Shown one piece after another: positions 22,539 to 33,572 of a stretch of 64,000 bases of DNA; position 1 is the first letter of the stretch, and every line of letters starts with the position of its first letter. Below the pieces are notes generated by a model. The model made no database searches. It saw nothing but the letters and a program-made list of their open reading frames with translations, and was not told where the DNA came from. The stretch comes from Batillaria attramentaria (taxonomy: Eukaryota; Mollusca; Gastropoda; Batillariidae): assembly GCA_018292915.2 (NCBI GenBank), contig JACVVK020000222.1:386001-450000 (forward strand), read 5' to 3'. The position numbers and the translations under genes are program-made.

Positions 22539-22884
22539 TGGACTACTTGTATTCGTGCACGGCTGGCACAAGAGCTGGCAGACGACAGAGGAAAGATAGG
22601 GTAGGTGGTCGCTGCTGGCATTGCAAACTGAAGTGGAATACTGGAATTTTGTTTAAATTTACTCTACACATGAGTCTTTGGCTGCTGGATTTTTGTGATG
22701 GGGGGGGGGGGGGATCAGTTTTAAAGCATTTCTAGGGTGTCATGCATATAATAGCGTTTTCTTTGAAATCGGTATCTGTATAGTGTAGCCTATATTGGAA
22801 CTAACAGATTTTGCAGAATAATAGCGGAAGTTGCTTCAAGAGCTCGAGTAGTTTGTGTGACTGATATGGTACTACCGTTATCAG

Positions 22885-23059
22885 GGGGGCCGGGGCGGCC
22901 GAATGGTAGAGCCTGCGTTGGACTTCTAATGTTCGGGTCCTGAGTTCGTATCCCGGCTGGGGCCAAATATTTGTGCTGGCTTTTTCATCGTTGCCCCGTC
23001 TTTGATATCACCCGTATGTGGTGGAAAAGGACGTTAAAACACCAAGCATCCACCCTACA
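22885..23059 (+). mobile_element. SINE-A copy with 11-bp TSD
   Basis: Family head with a small insertion in the D-arm (GAGCCTGCGTTGG), then a normal body and tail. ACCGTTATCAG is repeated exactly at 22874-22884 and 23060-23070. Confidence 0.94.
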
Positions 23060-23390
23060 ACCGTTATCAGCACCGGTGCCGGCGTGTAACTTGACGCGAA
23101 GTACCGACTCAGTCGAGCGTGAAGTGTCTGCTCAGTCGAGCAGAACTGCAAGTCAGGTCAGAATGACCTAATACCATCGCATCTCCAGTACCGTGTAGAC
23201 GACATTCCGAGTACTGAGACTGAAAGATATTGCGTCTGAGGGCCGGAATGTTCCATGAAGCCGGTCATGTGTAGTTCTTCAGCCGCAGCCGAGTCCGATC
23301 TGCCGTGTACATCATTTAGACACTACATATGGTTCGCCGTAACTTCTCAGTGAGAGACGCCCGACCAGCTCTGATTCGCTGTCAATAGGG

Positions 23391-23912
23391 GGTCGGGGTG
23401 GGTGTTTGGGAGTTTAACGTCCTTTTCCACCACGTATGGGTGATATCAAGGACGGGGAAACAAGAAAAAGGCTATCACAAATATCCTCCGCCTCCGGTGG
23501 TTCGACAGAGTGCCAAACCTAGACCTGTGGACGAGGACGAATCAGGAGTGTATCACAGCTCAGATCAGGAGAAGGAAGTGGCGATGGGTTGGACACACCT
23601 TGCGGAGGAACCAGTCTAATGTCACCCGACAAGCACTTGACTGGAACCCGCAAGGAAAACGAAAAAGGGGGGCGCCCAAAGCAGTCCTGGAGGCGTAAAA
23701 AGCTGAAAGCCACCGGCCAAACCTGGGAGGCTGCAAAAACAGCAGCTAGAGATCGCAGGAAGTGGAGAAGAACTGTTGAGGCCCTATGCTCCACAAGGAG
23801 TAAAGAGGAATGATGATGATGAAATATTTGGCCACAGTCAGTCAGGATTCGAACTCACGACCCGAGCAATGGAAGTCCAGCTCTCTACCATTCGGCTGTC
23901 CCGGCTCCCCCG
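23391..23912 (-). mobile_element. SINE-A copy split by an RTE fragment
   Basis: The tail half lies at 23391-23484 (GGGTGTTTGGG, AACGTCCTTTTCC, GTGATATC) and the head half at 23822-23912 (AAATATTTGGCC, box B, box A, GGCTCCCC). The intervening 337 bp is an RTE LINE terminus. Joined, the halves give one ordinary SINE-A. Confidence 0.92.
23485..23821 (+). pseudogene. RTE-type LINE 3' fragment nested in SINE-A
   Basis: The plus strand encodes the end of an RTE/BovB-like protein: LRWFDRVPNL, then RRRKWRWVGHTLRR, GKRKRGAPK and WEAAKTAARDRRKWRRTVEA, ending CSTRSKEE. One frame change separates the two halves near 23695. The stop is followed at once by ATGATGATG, the short-UTR, trinucleotide-tail layout of RTE elements. 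The fragment is flanked by AAATAT at 23479-23484 and 23822-23827, inside a minus-strand SINE-A, so it is a 5'-truncated insertion that came after the SINE. Confidence 0.85.
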
Positions 23913-24104
23913 CTGCGAATAGTATACGGCGAAGTGGTGATCGATTCACAGTTTCTTCCTATGGTCCTACATGAAATGATCAAATGTCTGCAAAAGCCAC
24001 CTTTACGACTGGCGGGGAAAAGGGCGTTACCCATCCCAAACACCCATCCACCCACCAGCCTTTACGATCCCACTTCAGATTAAAGACGCGGGGGGGGGGG
24101 GGGG

Positions 24105-24280
24105 GGGGGGGGGGGAGCCGGGGTGGTCGAATGGTAGAGCGTTGGACTTCTAATGCTCGGGTCGTGAGTTCGATCCCGGCTGGGGCCAAATATTGTGCTG
24201 GCTTTTTCATCGTTGCCCCGTCTTTGATATCACCCTATGTGGTGGAAAAGGACGTTAAACCCCTAAACACCCACCCACCC
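24105..24280 (+). mobile_element. SINE-A copy with TSD TAAAGACG
   Basis: Full copy preceded by a long G-run. TAAAGACG occurs at 24081-24088 and 24281-24288. A separate truncated tail at 24014-24056 (GGGCGTTACC..CACCCATCCACCC) has its own CCTTTACGA repeats on either side. Confidence 0.92.
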
Positions 24281-24289
24281 TAAAGACGG

Positions 24290-25730
24290 GTTTGACAAAG
24301 ATAAAGTGTGCATGGGTGAATGGGTGTTTTCAGGATCCACTGATCTTCGAACCCGCGATATCAGTTCCCATCTTCGACTGAGACATGTAGCCAGTTTATG
24401 ACTGACAGGTCACGCGGCCAGCCAATCGAAATGCGTGAGCGGGATACGTGTACTCGGACAAACAAACCCTCACCCGTGAAAACATAATCCTGCATGTATG
24501 CCTGTCGATTACAGTTGTATCGTGTTCCAGCATGCGGTATGCATGTTAAGCATGTAAGCAAATATTTTTTATGTCTATATGTCTGTACGTACATGTATGT
24601 ATGTAAGTATGTATGTCTGTAATAAAAAAAAAAACCCTCACCCGTGGGTTAGATTGTCCGGAGTATATGTCTGATAAAGAGATCAGAAGGTAAACAAAAA
24701 TGTATGCGCTGCGTGCGGTCGCCATGGAGGATTCGTTTTAGTCAGTGGGCGTGGCTACAAGCGCGTGGGCTACAAGTCAGTTACCCCTAAATCAATTTGG
24801 GTCCAATTTTGTCCCAATATGCCCAATACTCTGACCTCAAATAACTACACATATGCACTCCATTTTTTTTTTTAACTCAGAGAGTCCTTTTGAACATCCT
24901 ATGAAAATGGTGTTTTGTGGGAACTATTTTTTTCATTATTATTATTTTTCAAAAAAGATTTTCCTATTGGTTTGATGTTTTTAAAAAAAAAAATCCTCAT
25001 TGATGTCTGTCCTTGCCAGTCTCACAGCGCATTTTACACTGAAGTATGTGATGCTGAAGATACTGTAACGTACCAGCAACAATCAAGCAAAGTGTATGCA
25101 GATTTGTGTATAATTATGTTCTGTGATTTCTTCAAATAATTATGTCCTGACTACATGCATGGTCTTTGCTTCAAACACACTTTTTTGATTGTGTTTTGGG
25201 AAAGGTGGCAGTTTTGTGAACATAGCTGTGACTTGTTTATGTGATAATAAAACTGTTGGGGTGGGGGGGGGGGTGAGGCCCTCTTATGATCACGATTTGC
25301 ATCAAACACTCTAGCTTTTGTTGTACGTGTGCCCGGTTGAAACAAACGTCACTTTTGAACACAGTTAGAGCTGCGGCTCAACGGAAATCTCATGGGTGGT
25401 TGCCCGCATAATATAAATCCTTCACATCCCCCTGCCCGGCGGGGGGCACATTTCTCGTGGGAGACAAATTGATATGATACACCGGCTGAGCCCGAAGAGA
25501 CAGTGCATTGTCTGTATTAGGTGCAGTTGTCTGGGTGGTCGTTATTTGCCAGTGCGATGGAGGATTAGTTATGATTGAAAACGTCTGGGACCGGAGTCAC
25601 TACCACTCCAGCAACCGATCCCCTGCCCTGGGGCACAGAAGACGTGGGTGCGTCAATGAAGACTGAGAATGGTACAGCGCAGCATTATTTTTTAATAATT
25701 TATTTATTTATTTATCTATTTATTTATTTA
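24290..25730. other. Unique-looking DNA
   Basis: Short GTATGT repeats near 24590, A- and T-runs, and (TTTA)n at 25700-25730. None of the open frames carries a recognisable domain. Confidence 0.5.
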
Positions 25731-26224
25731 TCTTGTTTTGCTGCCCCAACTCTTTGTCAGTTCCAGCGGTGTTCCTCCCAGGTAATGGGTGGAATCCATT
25801 GAGGGCTCGGAAGCTGGGGCAATTTTTTTTTTTAATGCATGATGATGGAGATGAGGATGATGCTAACCGATGATGCTATTGAGGTCCGTGTGGTTTGGGA
25901 CTGCGGGACAGGGCCACATTCCACGCTTCCTGTCATAAATTTCCCGGCATTAACCAGGCCCGGGAACTATGGCACCTGCGGTGCCGGCTGTGTAATCATC
26001 CACATCATAAGACGTGTCATACCAAGGGAAACACCCCCAAAGTCGCACCCGTGAAGTGGGTGAAACTCGGCTGTGTGGCAACAGCCTCCCCATTGAACCC
26101 ATAGCACACCCGTTCTGGGTAGGAGACGACCTAGGCAGGAACAATCTCGCTTGCCTCGGCTGGGACTTGAACCCGGGTCTCCCGGTCCATGGTCCGAAGT
26201 GCTAACCACTACACTACGGGGGCC
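25731..26224 (-). mobile_element. SINE-C copy with (TTTA)n-derived tail
   Basis: Minus-strand copy about as long as the 32655 copy, from a T-rich stretch (A-rich tail in element sense) and GCCCCAACTCTTTG to ACCACTACACTACGGGGG. Similarity to the other two copies is high over almost the full length. No convincing TSD was seen. Confidence 0.93.
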
Positions 26225-26571
26225 GCAAGATTTTGATATTTCAAGTTCTCAGCCCTGCATTTTGGATGCGTCTCCATAAAATTCCTAGCAACTTAAAACT
26301 TTGAACACTGGCACAGATGTGCATCAAATAGAGTTTTAAGCAGCGATGGCATTAGTTTTGGATAAAGTGAGGGTTGTCAAGAAAACAAAATAAGCATTTT
26401 CAGTCTTGGTTGACGCACCCTCGCGTGTTTACGACGCGCCAGTTCAGATGAGGTCATCATGTCGCTTGTGTTGTGCTCCGCCAAGAGCATCGTAACTATG
26501 TGAGAGTCGGTATCACGTTTGTAATTTGCCGTACGCCCGGCAACTCCGCACATCCCTGGAGAAATTTAGTT

Positions 26572-26634
26572 GGAGTGGGGTGGGGTGAGGGGGCGGGGGA
26601 GGGGGCGGGGGAGGGGGCGGGGGCGGGGGAGTAG
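26572..26634 (+). repeat. G-run minisatellite with quadruplex potential
   Basis: At least eight runs of four to five G (GTGGGGTGGGG, then units of GAGGGGGCGGG) on the plus strand; consecutive G-runs with 1-2 nt spacers meet the usual G4 pattern. Confidence 0.85.
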
Positions 26635-26698
26635 TAGCAACAAATCCTGCCATCAGTGCTAGAGGTTTGGGGTTCGAGACCCGCTTGGAACATCCTTA

Positions 26699-26858
26699 GG
26701 GGGAGCGGGGTGGCCGAATGGTAGAGCCTTGGACATCTAATGCTCGGGTCGTGAGTTCGTATCCCGGCTGGGGCCAAATATTTGTGCTGGCTTTTTCATT
26801 GTAGCCCCGTCTTTGATATCACCCGTATGTGGTGGAAAAGGACGACACCCACCCACCC
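26699..26858 (+). mobile_element. SINE-A copy with 13-bp TSD
   Basis: Head (GGCCGAATGGTAGAGCC), body, and a tail lacking GTTAAAC (GGACGACACCCACCC). TGGAACATCCTTA is repeated exactly at 26686-26698 and 26859-26871. Confidence 0.94.
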
Positions 26859-26919
26859 TGGAACATCCTTATTTTCCACCTGTGTTGATTCGAGCCGGTT
26901 ATCGGGGGGTTCTCTCCGG

Positions 26920-26994
<75 letters not shown>

Positions 26995-27304
26995 TGTAGC
27001 ATCCCTCCCCAGCCGTCCTCCTCTGACCTGCCCTGCCATGCCCTGTGTTGCCGACACTGATATTCCGGCTGAACACCCAGCGAACGTTAACCCCTAGCCA
27101 CCCCCCCCCCCCCCCTGACGTAACGACAGCTGACATGATTATGCGAGAAACGACCGCCGACAGTTTCTGCTGGTAATCGTTAGTGCCAAGTGGTATGTAC
27201 CCCCAGTATTAGAACGCCACCAAGACCGATAGCTCAGCGGCGCGAAGATGACATGTAACGATTTGTGCCCCCGATGATCTAGATCCCCCGGCAGCGCTTT
27301 CTCT

Positions 27305-27885
27305 TGGGCACGGTGTTCCCCCATCCCTGTACCGGGTCCGCGCTTCTCTTGGTCCCTGCAACTGACGACGCCCAAATCGGGCTAAACGAGACCGAGCCGA
27401 GCTAAGTGATACCTAAGAAGGAAAAAAAAAAATACTCGGTGACAAGGAAAGTGGACAGTTGCGAACAACTTTGAGGTCCACGTGTTATTTCACAGTGTGC
27501 ACAGAAGCGGCGGAAACTCAGTGTCGCATTCGCCAGCACAGTACATTTTCAGCCTTTTTAGAGATTAATGCCTGCATGACTTGTCCCCCGTGCATACACA
27601 GACTCGCAGCATGCGTGCATTTTTCGTGGCAGCTTTGTGCTCTGCCACGAAAAATGCGTGCTCGTTGCCGGCGGCAAGGGAGACAACTCATGCAGGCAAT
27701 AATCTCTAAATAGGCTGAAAATGTACTGTGCTGGTGAATGCGACAGTTTTCACCACTTCTGTGCACACTTATAGGTATCGCTTAGCTCGGCTCAGTCTCG
27801 GTTAGCCCGATTTGGGCGTCGTCAGTTGCAGGGGCCATAAGAGAAGCGCGGACCCGGTGCAGGGATTGGTGTTCTCGTGCTTGAC
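27305..27885. repeat. ~580-bp imperfect palindrome
   Basis: The left arm contains CCGGGTCCGCGCTTCTCTTG, CAACTGACGACGCCCAAATC, GTGTGCACAGAAG, GCCAGCACAGTACATTTTCA and GCATTTTTCGTGGCAG. The right arm is the inverted series (CTGCCACGAAAAATGC, TGAAAATGTACTGTGCTGG, CTTCTGTGCACAC, GATTTGGGCGTCGTCAGTTG, AAGAGAAGCGCGGACCCGG). The centre is CTTTGTG near 27636. The left arm has an extra block of about 65 bp (27423-27490). Pairing of about 240 bp per arm would make a very stable hairpin. Confidence 0.85.
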
Positions 27886-27943
27886 GTCTGCGCACTGCCG
27901 CTACATCCGCTATATCTTTAGGACACATTAGGACTTTCTGTGC

Positions 27944-28240
27944 CGTTTTCGAGTTTACTCGACTGCTAGTGCCACTGGTACGTTTGAGTTTTGTCGAACG
28001 CCATGGCCACTGGTATTTTCGAGTTTGCTCGATCGCTAGGGCCATTGCTATTTTCGAGTTTTGTCGAACGCCTGGGTAACTGGTATTTTCGAGTTTTCTC
28101 GATCGGCCAGGGTCACTGGTATTTTCGAGTTTTCTCGAACGCCACGGCCAGTGGTATTTCCGAGTTTACTCGAACGGTAGAGCCATCGCTATGTTCGAGC
28201 TTATTCGGAAACCATGACCACTGTCATTTTCAAGTTTTCT
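27944..28240 (+). repeat. 35-bp minisatellite with internal dyads
   Basis: TTCGAG-type cores recur near 27948, 27983, 28018, 28053, 28088, 28124, 28159, 28194 and 28230 (period 35-36). Typical units read CCACTGGTATTTTCGAGTTT then TCTCGAACGCC; TTCGAG..CTCGAA gives each unit a short dyad. It begins 60 bp after the large palindrome. Confidence 0.85.
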
Positions 28241-28244
28241 AAAT

Positions 28245-28664
28245 TTAGATTAATGAGAGTGAACAGTTCCTGCCTAAAACCTCTCTTTTACCCCTAAGTA
28301 TTTTTTTCTGAAGAAACCGCAAGAACACGAGTACGACACCAATGTATAACACCTGACACATTTCTAAGATATAAAATTGCATGTGATCGAACGACAAAAA
28401 AAGGCATATATATCAATACTGATCCATGTCCAACCAGATTTATGCCGTGAAGGTCAAGGTCACGGCGACAGCCAATTGGAGAGGTAGTGGCAATACTGCA
28501 CACAAAAAGCATGACATGTCTGACTTCTGTTTACTACAGGGCTGGAGTACTGGATGACATGCATGCTGCATTGCCGCAAACAGGCGACATGTACCAGTAA
28601 CACATACCAGTAACACATAATGCTGGTGAGTGCAAACCCAAGCTGACTTTCGTGCACTCAGGAC
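28245..28664. other. No gene recognised
   Basis: A short duplicated CAGTAACACATA (about 28596 and 28609) is the only structure seen. Confidence 0.5.
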
Positions 28665-29160
28665 TAGCCCACAGGCGTAAGGACACAAATTGACCGTGGG
28701 GTCATGTTTGGTGTTCATTCAGTTGGAAAACACTGTTTGGCGGGTGTGCGAGTTTGTAATGATTTTTGTTGTCACGAAAAAGCGTGATTTGCGAGATTTT
28801 GTACTTTGTAGCCCGAGGTGGAGGCCAGGGGGCGCAACAAGAGGCAAGCTGCCAGTGAAGCTGGGACTTTTCGCGCTGGAGAGTGGCAACAGCGACGCGA
28901 GCGGATTTAGATGAAGCGGCTATTTCTGGCCTAGACAGAAACTAACCTAGCATTACTCCAGTGAGGCCTGAGCGGAAAGGAGACATTCAATTTTTTTTAA
29001 ACTCCTGTCAGGTGTGCGTGCCTTTGATGGATCTGTGCATGATAATCTTTGTTTGTAAGATTGAAGATTTTTAGGGGTGACTATATGATGCCTGAGGCTA
29101 ATAGAGAACATATAGGCGTTTTGAGACCTCGTGCATTTGTGTTCTTTGGTCACAGGAATG
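28665..29160 (+). repeat. Repeat H, plus copy
   Basis: GGACACAAATTGACCGTGGG, CACGAAAAAGCGTGATTT, CAGCTTGCC-type blocks and ATGATGCCTGAGGCTAAT align in inverse with 61690-62195. About 500 bp is shared. No domain was recognised in any frame. Confidence 0.8.
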
Positions 29161-29404
29161 GACTACGGTTAACAGTCTACGGATGCATCACCCGAGGACG
29201 TCAGCGTGGCGTTACTAATCAGTGTCTGGCTGCAGAAAGCCTGAGGGAGGCGGTTTGCTAAACAATCATCACACTCGGCCTAACACTGGGAAGCCTAATC
29301 AACTGTTCGATACTCACCCTGCTGCTGTGAGTGCGGGTGGCCGTCTATCTAGCGTGACAGGAGAAACACAACAGATGGTGTGGGTTCCGTAATTGGTGGT
29401 TTAA

Positions 29405-29562
29405 CTCAATTCCTGCCAAGGACGTTTGGGGTTTCATGTGCACCAGTGGCCTCACTATAATTAATTTAGTTTGCATTGATTTAAATTTGGCTTGGTCGGA
29501 GTGTTGCACTTTGATTACACTCGTGTTTGCTGCACTGAGTCAAGGCGGATTTTTATTTATTT
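29405..29562 (+). repeat. Repeat F, first copy
   Basis: CTCAATTCCTGCCAAGGACG, CAGTGGCCTCACTA, GATTTAAATTTGGCTTGG and ACTCGTGTTTGCTGCACTGA align with 39688-39830. Unknown class. Confidence 0.75.
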
Positions 29563-29573
29563 ATTTTTTTTTT

Positions 29574-30052
29574 TGCCCCAACTCTTTGCCAGTTCCAGTT
29601 GTGTTCCTCCCGGGTAATGGGTGGAATCCACGAAGGGCTCGGAAGCTGGGGAATTTTTATTATGCATGATGATGGAGATGAGGATGATGGTAAGATGATG
29701 CTATGGAGGTCCGTGTGGTTTGGGACTGCGGGACAGGGCCGCATTCCACGCTTCCTGTCATAAATATCCCGGCATTAACCAGGCCCGGGAACTACGGCAC
29801 CTGCGGTGCCGGCCGTGTACTCATCCACATCATAAGACGTGTCATACCAAGGGAAGCACCCCCAAAGTCGCACCCGTGAAGTGGGTGAATCTCGGCTGTG
29901 TGGCAACAGCCTCCCCATCGTTGGGCCCATAGCACGCCCGCCGCTCAGGGTTGGAGCCGACCTAGGTAGGAAAAATCCCGCTTGCCTCGGCTGGGACTCG
30001 AACCCGGGTCTCCCGGTCTATGGTCCGAAGTGCTGACCACTACACTATGGGA
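29574..30052 (-). mobile_element. SINE-C copy
   Basis: Minus-strand copy from GCCCCAACTCTTTGCC to ACCACTACACTATGGG, preceded by (TTTA)n/T-run. It adjoins repeat F (29405-29560), so it may have inserted into that repeat. Confidence 0.93.
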
Positions 30053-30130
30053 TTTGCACATGTCATTACGTTGTAGTGACGTGTTAATAAAAGTACGATG
30101 CTGATAAACGGACCCTTTGGACTGTGAAAT

Positions 30131-30279
30131 GGAGAGCCGGGGTGGCCGAATGGTACAGCGTTGGACTTTCAATGCTCTGATCGTGAGTTCGAATCCCGGC
30201 TGGGGCCACATATTTGTGCTGACCTTTTTCTCGTTGCCTCGTCTTTGATATCACCTTATGTGGTGGAAAAGGACGTTTT

Positions 30280-30285
<6 letters not shown>
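30131..30285 (+). mobile_element. SINE-A copy ending in (AC)n
   Basis: Complete head and body. After GGACGTTTTAAA the usual CCCACCC tail is replaced by a 40-bp (CA)n array, so the SINE terminus probably seeded or captured the microsatellite. Confidence 0.88.
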
Positions 30286-30322
<37 letters not shown>

Positions 30323-30502
30323 CACTTTCCGTCAAATCGAAGTGTAATGCTAAGTGTTTTGTTCCGGTGCTGGGCGCATATTCGAAAACAAAAACAAAAA
30401 CGGAAAAACGCGGTGCTGCTGCTTGGAAATCGCTAAAATGGATGTGGTAGCATTTGAAAAAAACGCGGGTCTACCAGCCGATCTGATAGAGCCCAACAGA
30501 GG

Positions 30503-30532
30503 TATGGTATGGTATGGTATGGTATGGTATAC
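30503..30532 (+). repeat. (GGTAT)n pentanucleotide
   Basis: Five to six perfect GGTAT units. Confidence 0.95.
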
Positions 30533-30976
30533 TTCTCCTCGGCGCACATATCCATCTCTGCTGAAATGCTCACGGCGCCGCAGGGCTGGAGGACGAAGCA
30601 GTGAAAGCCTGCTGCTACTAAGCGCTACTTTATGTGCAAAACCTCCACCCTGCTATTCACCCTGGTGCGTGCGACAGTATTTCTGTTTACCACGACACCG
30701 GCCACAGCCTACTCTTCTTCGAAAGATGAACGTGGGATTTTTTAGCGTAGCTTATCAATGTAACGAGAGAACGCAGGTGTAGGTAACTTGGCAGCATTTC
30801 CATAAAAAGGGTTATGAAGGGGTTATAAATAATGAGTGGCATCTCCCTCATCGTTTGTAGCTTAATCGGTTTCTGTCGTCATTATCGTAACTGCTGACAG
30901 GTTGTATAAATTATCTGGCAAGTGAAAAAACATGCCTGTGTCAACGATAACGACTGATGCGGTTTTGACTGACAAG

Positions 30977-30978
<2 letters not shown>

Positions 30979-31043
<65 letters not shown>

Positions 31044-31044
31044 T

Positions 31045-31131
<87 letters not shown>

Positions 31132-31160
31132 ACTCTGTGTGTGTGTGTCCGATGTGTGCG

Positions 31161-31259
<99 letters not shown>

Positions 31260-31312
31260 GATGTGTGCGACTCTGTGTGTGTGTGTGTGCGCGTGTGTGT
31301 GGGCTGGGGGGG
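30979..31312 (+). repeat. Long compound (TG)n block
   Basis: Four to five (TG)n arrays separated by short spacers. GTCCGATGTGTGCGACTCTG occurs twice (about 31148 and 31257) and GCGACTCTG once more, showing duplication of array plus spacer. Confidence 0.95.
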
Positions 31313-31384
31313 GGGGATTTTTATTTGTCCACGAAGATGATTCCAGAGAGGAGGCCGACACTAGAAAGAGGTCTGCGCAAGCTT

Positions 31385-31465
31385 GAAGTGTCCACCTGTC
31401 GGGATGCGAACCCGGAACCACTGATCTGATTCTCAAACCGACGCTCATCCCCCTCAGCTACCAGA
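31385..31465 (-). mobile_element. tRNA-like segment next to a microsatellite block
   Basis: On the minus strand GGTAGCTGAGGGGGATGAGC (A-box-like) and GGGTTCGCATCCCG (B box) are spaced as in a tRNA. No body of a known family follows, so it is a probable SINE head remnant and not a tRNA gene. Confidence 0.45.
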
Positions 31466-31971
31466 AGCCAAACCCCTTTAGTAACGATACTGGATACTCT
31501 GTGAAAAAGATGGACTGATATATCTATAACATATGAAGGAAAAATAACCAGAAACTCAGGCTATTTCAAATTCACGAAAAATGCCTCTCAGTATAAAAAG
31601 CTGCGCCTAACTGAGTGAACAACAACAAAGTAAAGCTTAAACATTTTTTTTAAAAACATTTTTAAGCTCTCAGCGGCCGGGAATCGAATTCAGGACCCGA
31701 CCACTGACAGTCCAGGCGCTCCGATCTGCACCAGGTCGTTTATTCCAACTCAGACTCATCACAGGGATGGACAGCTGCAGCTGAGGTTCGGTCGCTGTGT
31801 GCACTGAGATGCCATGGATTCGAAGCGAATGCCGTATAAGAAAAAGAACCGGCTGCATGGGAAATTTAATGTTGCTGTTCGGTGCACGCCGTCCTGTTTC
31901 CTATTTCTGCTGCTTCCTGGTGATCAAAGCCATCGTTCAGGTTTTTCTAGCGTTGTCTTTCATGCTGGTGG

Positions 31972-31972
<1 letters not shown>

Positions 31973-32047
<75 letters not shown>
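31973..32047 (+). repeat. (CA)n, 75 bp
   Basis: Perfect CA dinucleotide array. Confidence 0.98.
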
Positions 32048-32050
<3 letters not shown>

Positions 32051-32446
32051 ATTACGCAGCGACATGGGCAGCAAATTAGATTAGATCTCTACGGAGTGTC
32101 TAGGGTTGTTATTTTTTTTTGTTATTTTTTTTTCTTTTTTCTTTTTTTACTAAAACAGAAAAAAAAAAACACGATTCGATAAAAAGACAAAAACTGCAAG
32201 GAACAAAGTAAGAGGCTTACCAGACTCCGATAGACAGAGAGACATTTGAACCTTTCTAATAGCCTCCCTACTGTGAGGAAGTCAAACGGTAGGAAAAAGG
32301 TGAATACATACCTTCGTCTCCCCTCCCCCCTCCCACCCCCCAATAACCCCCACCCCTACCACGAGCTTCAGTTATTAGCACCGCCGCATCTCTCATGCCG
32401 GTGTAGCACAAAAGTAACTACCCCGCAGAGGCAAGTTGTCTCGAAG

Positions 32447-32560
32447 GAGGAAAGCCAGAGTGCCCGGAGAGAAACTCCCGATGAGCAGCCCGAAAGCCAG
32501 GAAATACATCGGGATCACTTATCAGAACTCGACCTGGGATCGAACTCGAACCCACGTTTC
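32447..32560 (-). mobile_element. SINE-D head fragment
   Basis: GGAGGAAAGCCAGAG, GAGAAACTCCCGATGAGC and GATCGAACTCGAACCCACG align with SINE-D; the tail is missing. Confidence 0.6.
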
Positions 32561-32654
32561 GAAGTCAAAGTCGACGTGAATGTTAATAGTGTTTATTGCG
32601 GGATGTAGCCCCCTTTTGGGGTGTGGAGGAAACTGATACAGAAAATCAGAGTGA

Positions 32655-33149
32655 CCGGCCCCCGTAGTGTAGTGGTTAGCACTTCGGACCATGGACTGGG
32701 AGACCCGGGTTCGAGTCCCAGCCGAGGCAAGCGGGATTTTTCCTACCTAGGTCGGCTCCTACCCAGAGCGGGTGTGCTATGGACCCAATGGGGAGGCTGT
32801 TGCCACACAGCCGAGTTTCACCCACTTCACGGGTGCGACTTTGGGGGTGCTTCCCTGGGTATGACACGTCTTATGATGTGGATGATTACATGGCCGGCAC
32901 CGCAGGTGCCGTAGTTCCCGGGCCTGGTTAATGCCGGGATATTTATGACAGGAAGCGAGGAATGCGGCCCTGTCCCGCAGTCCCAAACCACACGGACCTC
33001 CATAGCATCATCTTACCATCATCCTCATCTCCATCATCATGCATAATAAAAATTGTCCCAGCTTCCGAGCCCTCCGTGGATTCTACCCATGACCTGGGAG
33101 GAACACCACTGGAGCTGGCAAAGAGTTGGGGCAGCAAAAAAAACAAACA
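32655..33149 (+). mobile_element. SINE-C copy with 13-bp TSD
   Basis: Head CCCGTAGTGTAGTGGTTAGC (box A) and CGGGTTCGAGTCCC (box B) resemble tRNA-Val. The body runs through CCACACAGCCGAGTTTCACC, GCACCGCAGGTGCCGTAGTT and CAGTCCCAAACCACACGGAC to GGCAAAGAGTTGGGGCAGC and an A-rich tail. AAAATCAGAGTGA occurs at 32642-32654 and 33150-33162. Confidence 0.95.
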
Positions 33150-33162
33150 AAAATCAGAGTGA

Positions 33163-33572
33163 ACGTGAATAATAATAATAATAATAATAATAACGAGTAT
33201 TGTATAGGCGCTTTACCCTGAATCGGCTCAAAGCGCCGCGAACTGAACCCAACACGCACTCTCACGTGAATCACACGCATTCTCTCACACACTGGACATA
33301 AACACATGACAATCACGTGGTGCGAAGGGCCAGCTCAGCTATTTAAATTTCGGAATTTAGAATTGCATTTATTTTTCAAATTTGGTGGGCTGAACATTTC
33401 CAAAGCAGAGGGGGAGGAAGCCGGAGTACCCGGAGAGAACCCCCGACGATCGGCCCGAATGAACGGTGCCACATACGAGAAGGAAAAATTCTTTGCCCCG
33501 AGTGGCACTCGAACCCCTCACCTCTCGCATTGGTGACAGGTCTCTTAACCACTAGACCACCGACCGCCCCGG
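33163..33572 (-). mobile_element. SINE-B, full-length copy
   Basis: Runs from (AAT)n through TATAGGCGCTTTACC, CGGCTCAAAGCGCC, the body with GGAGGAAGCCGGAGTACCC, and the head (GGCACTCGAACCCC box B, TTAACCACTAGACCACC box A). It directly abuts the A-rich end of a SINE-C copy. Confidence 0.92.

Larger units (their letters stand above)
22045..22800 (+). repeat. Repeat E copy 3, interrupted by SINE-B
   Basis: The left part is 22045-22326 with the tandem duplication. The right part, from 22539, holds GGACTACTTGTATTCGTGCA, AAATTTACTCTACACATGAG and AGCATTTCTAGGGTGTC. A G-run interrupts it near 22699. Confidence 0.85.

Noticed and set aside
30979..31448. Long Cys-Val and His-Thr open frames
   Set aside because: They are six-frame translations of (TG)n/(CA)n, open in all phases, with no start context or domain.
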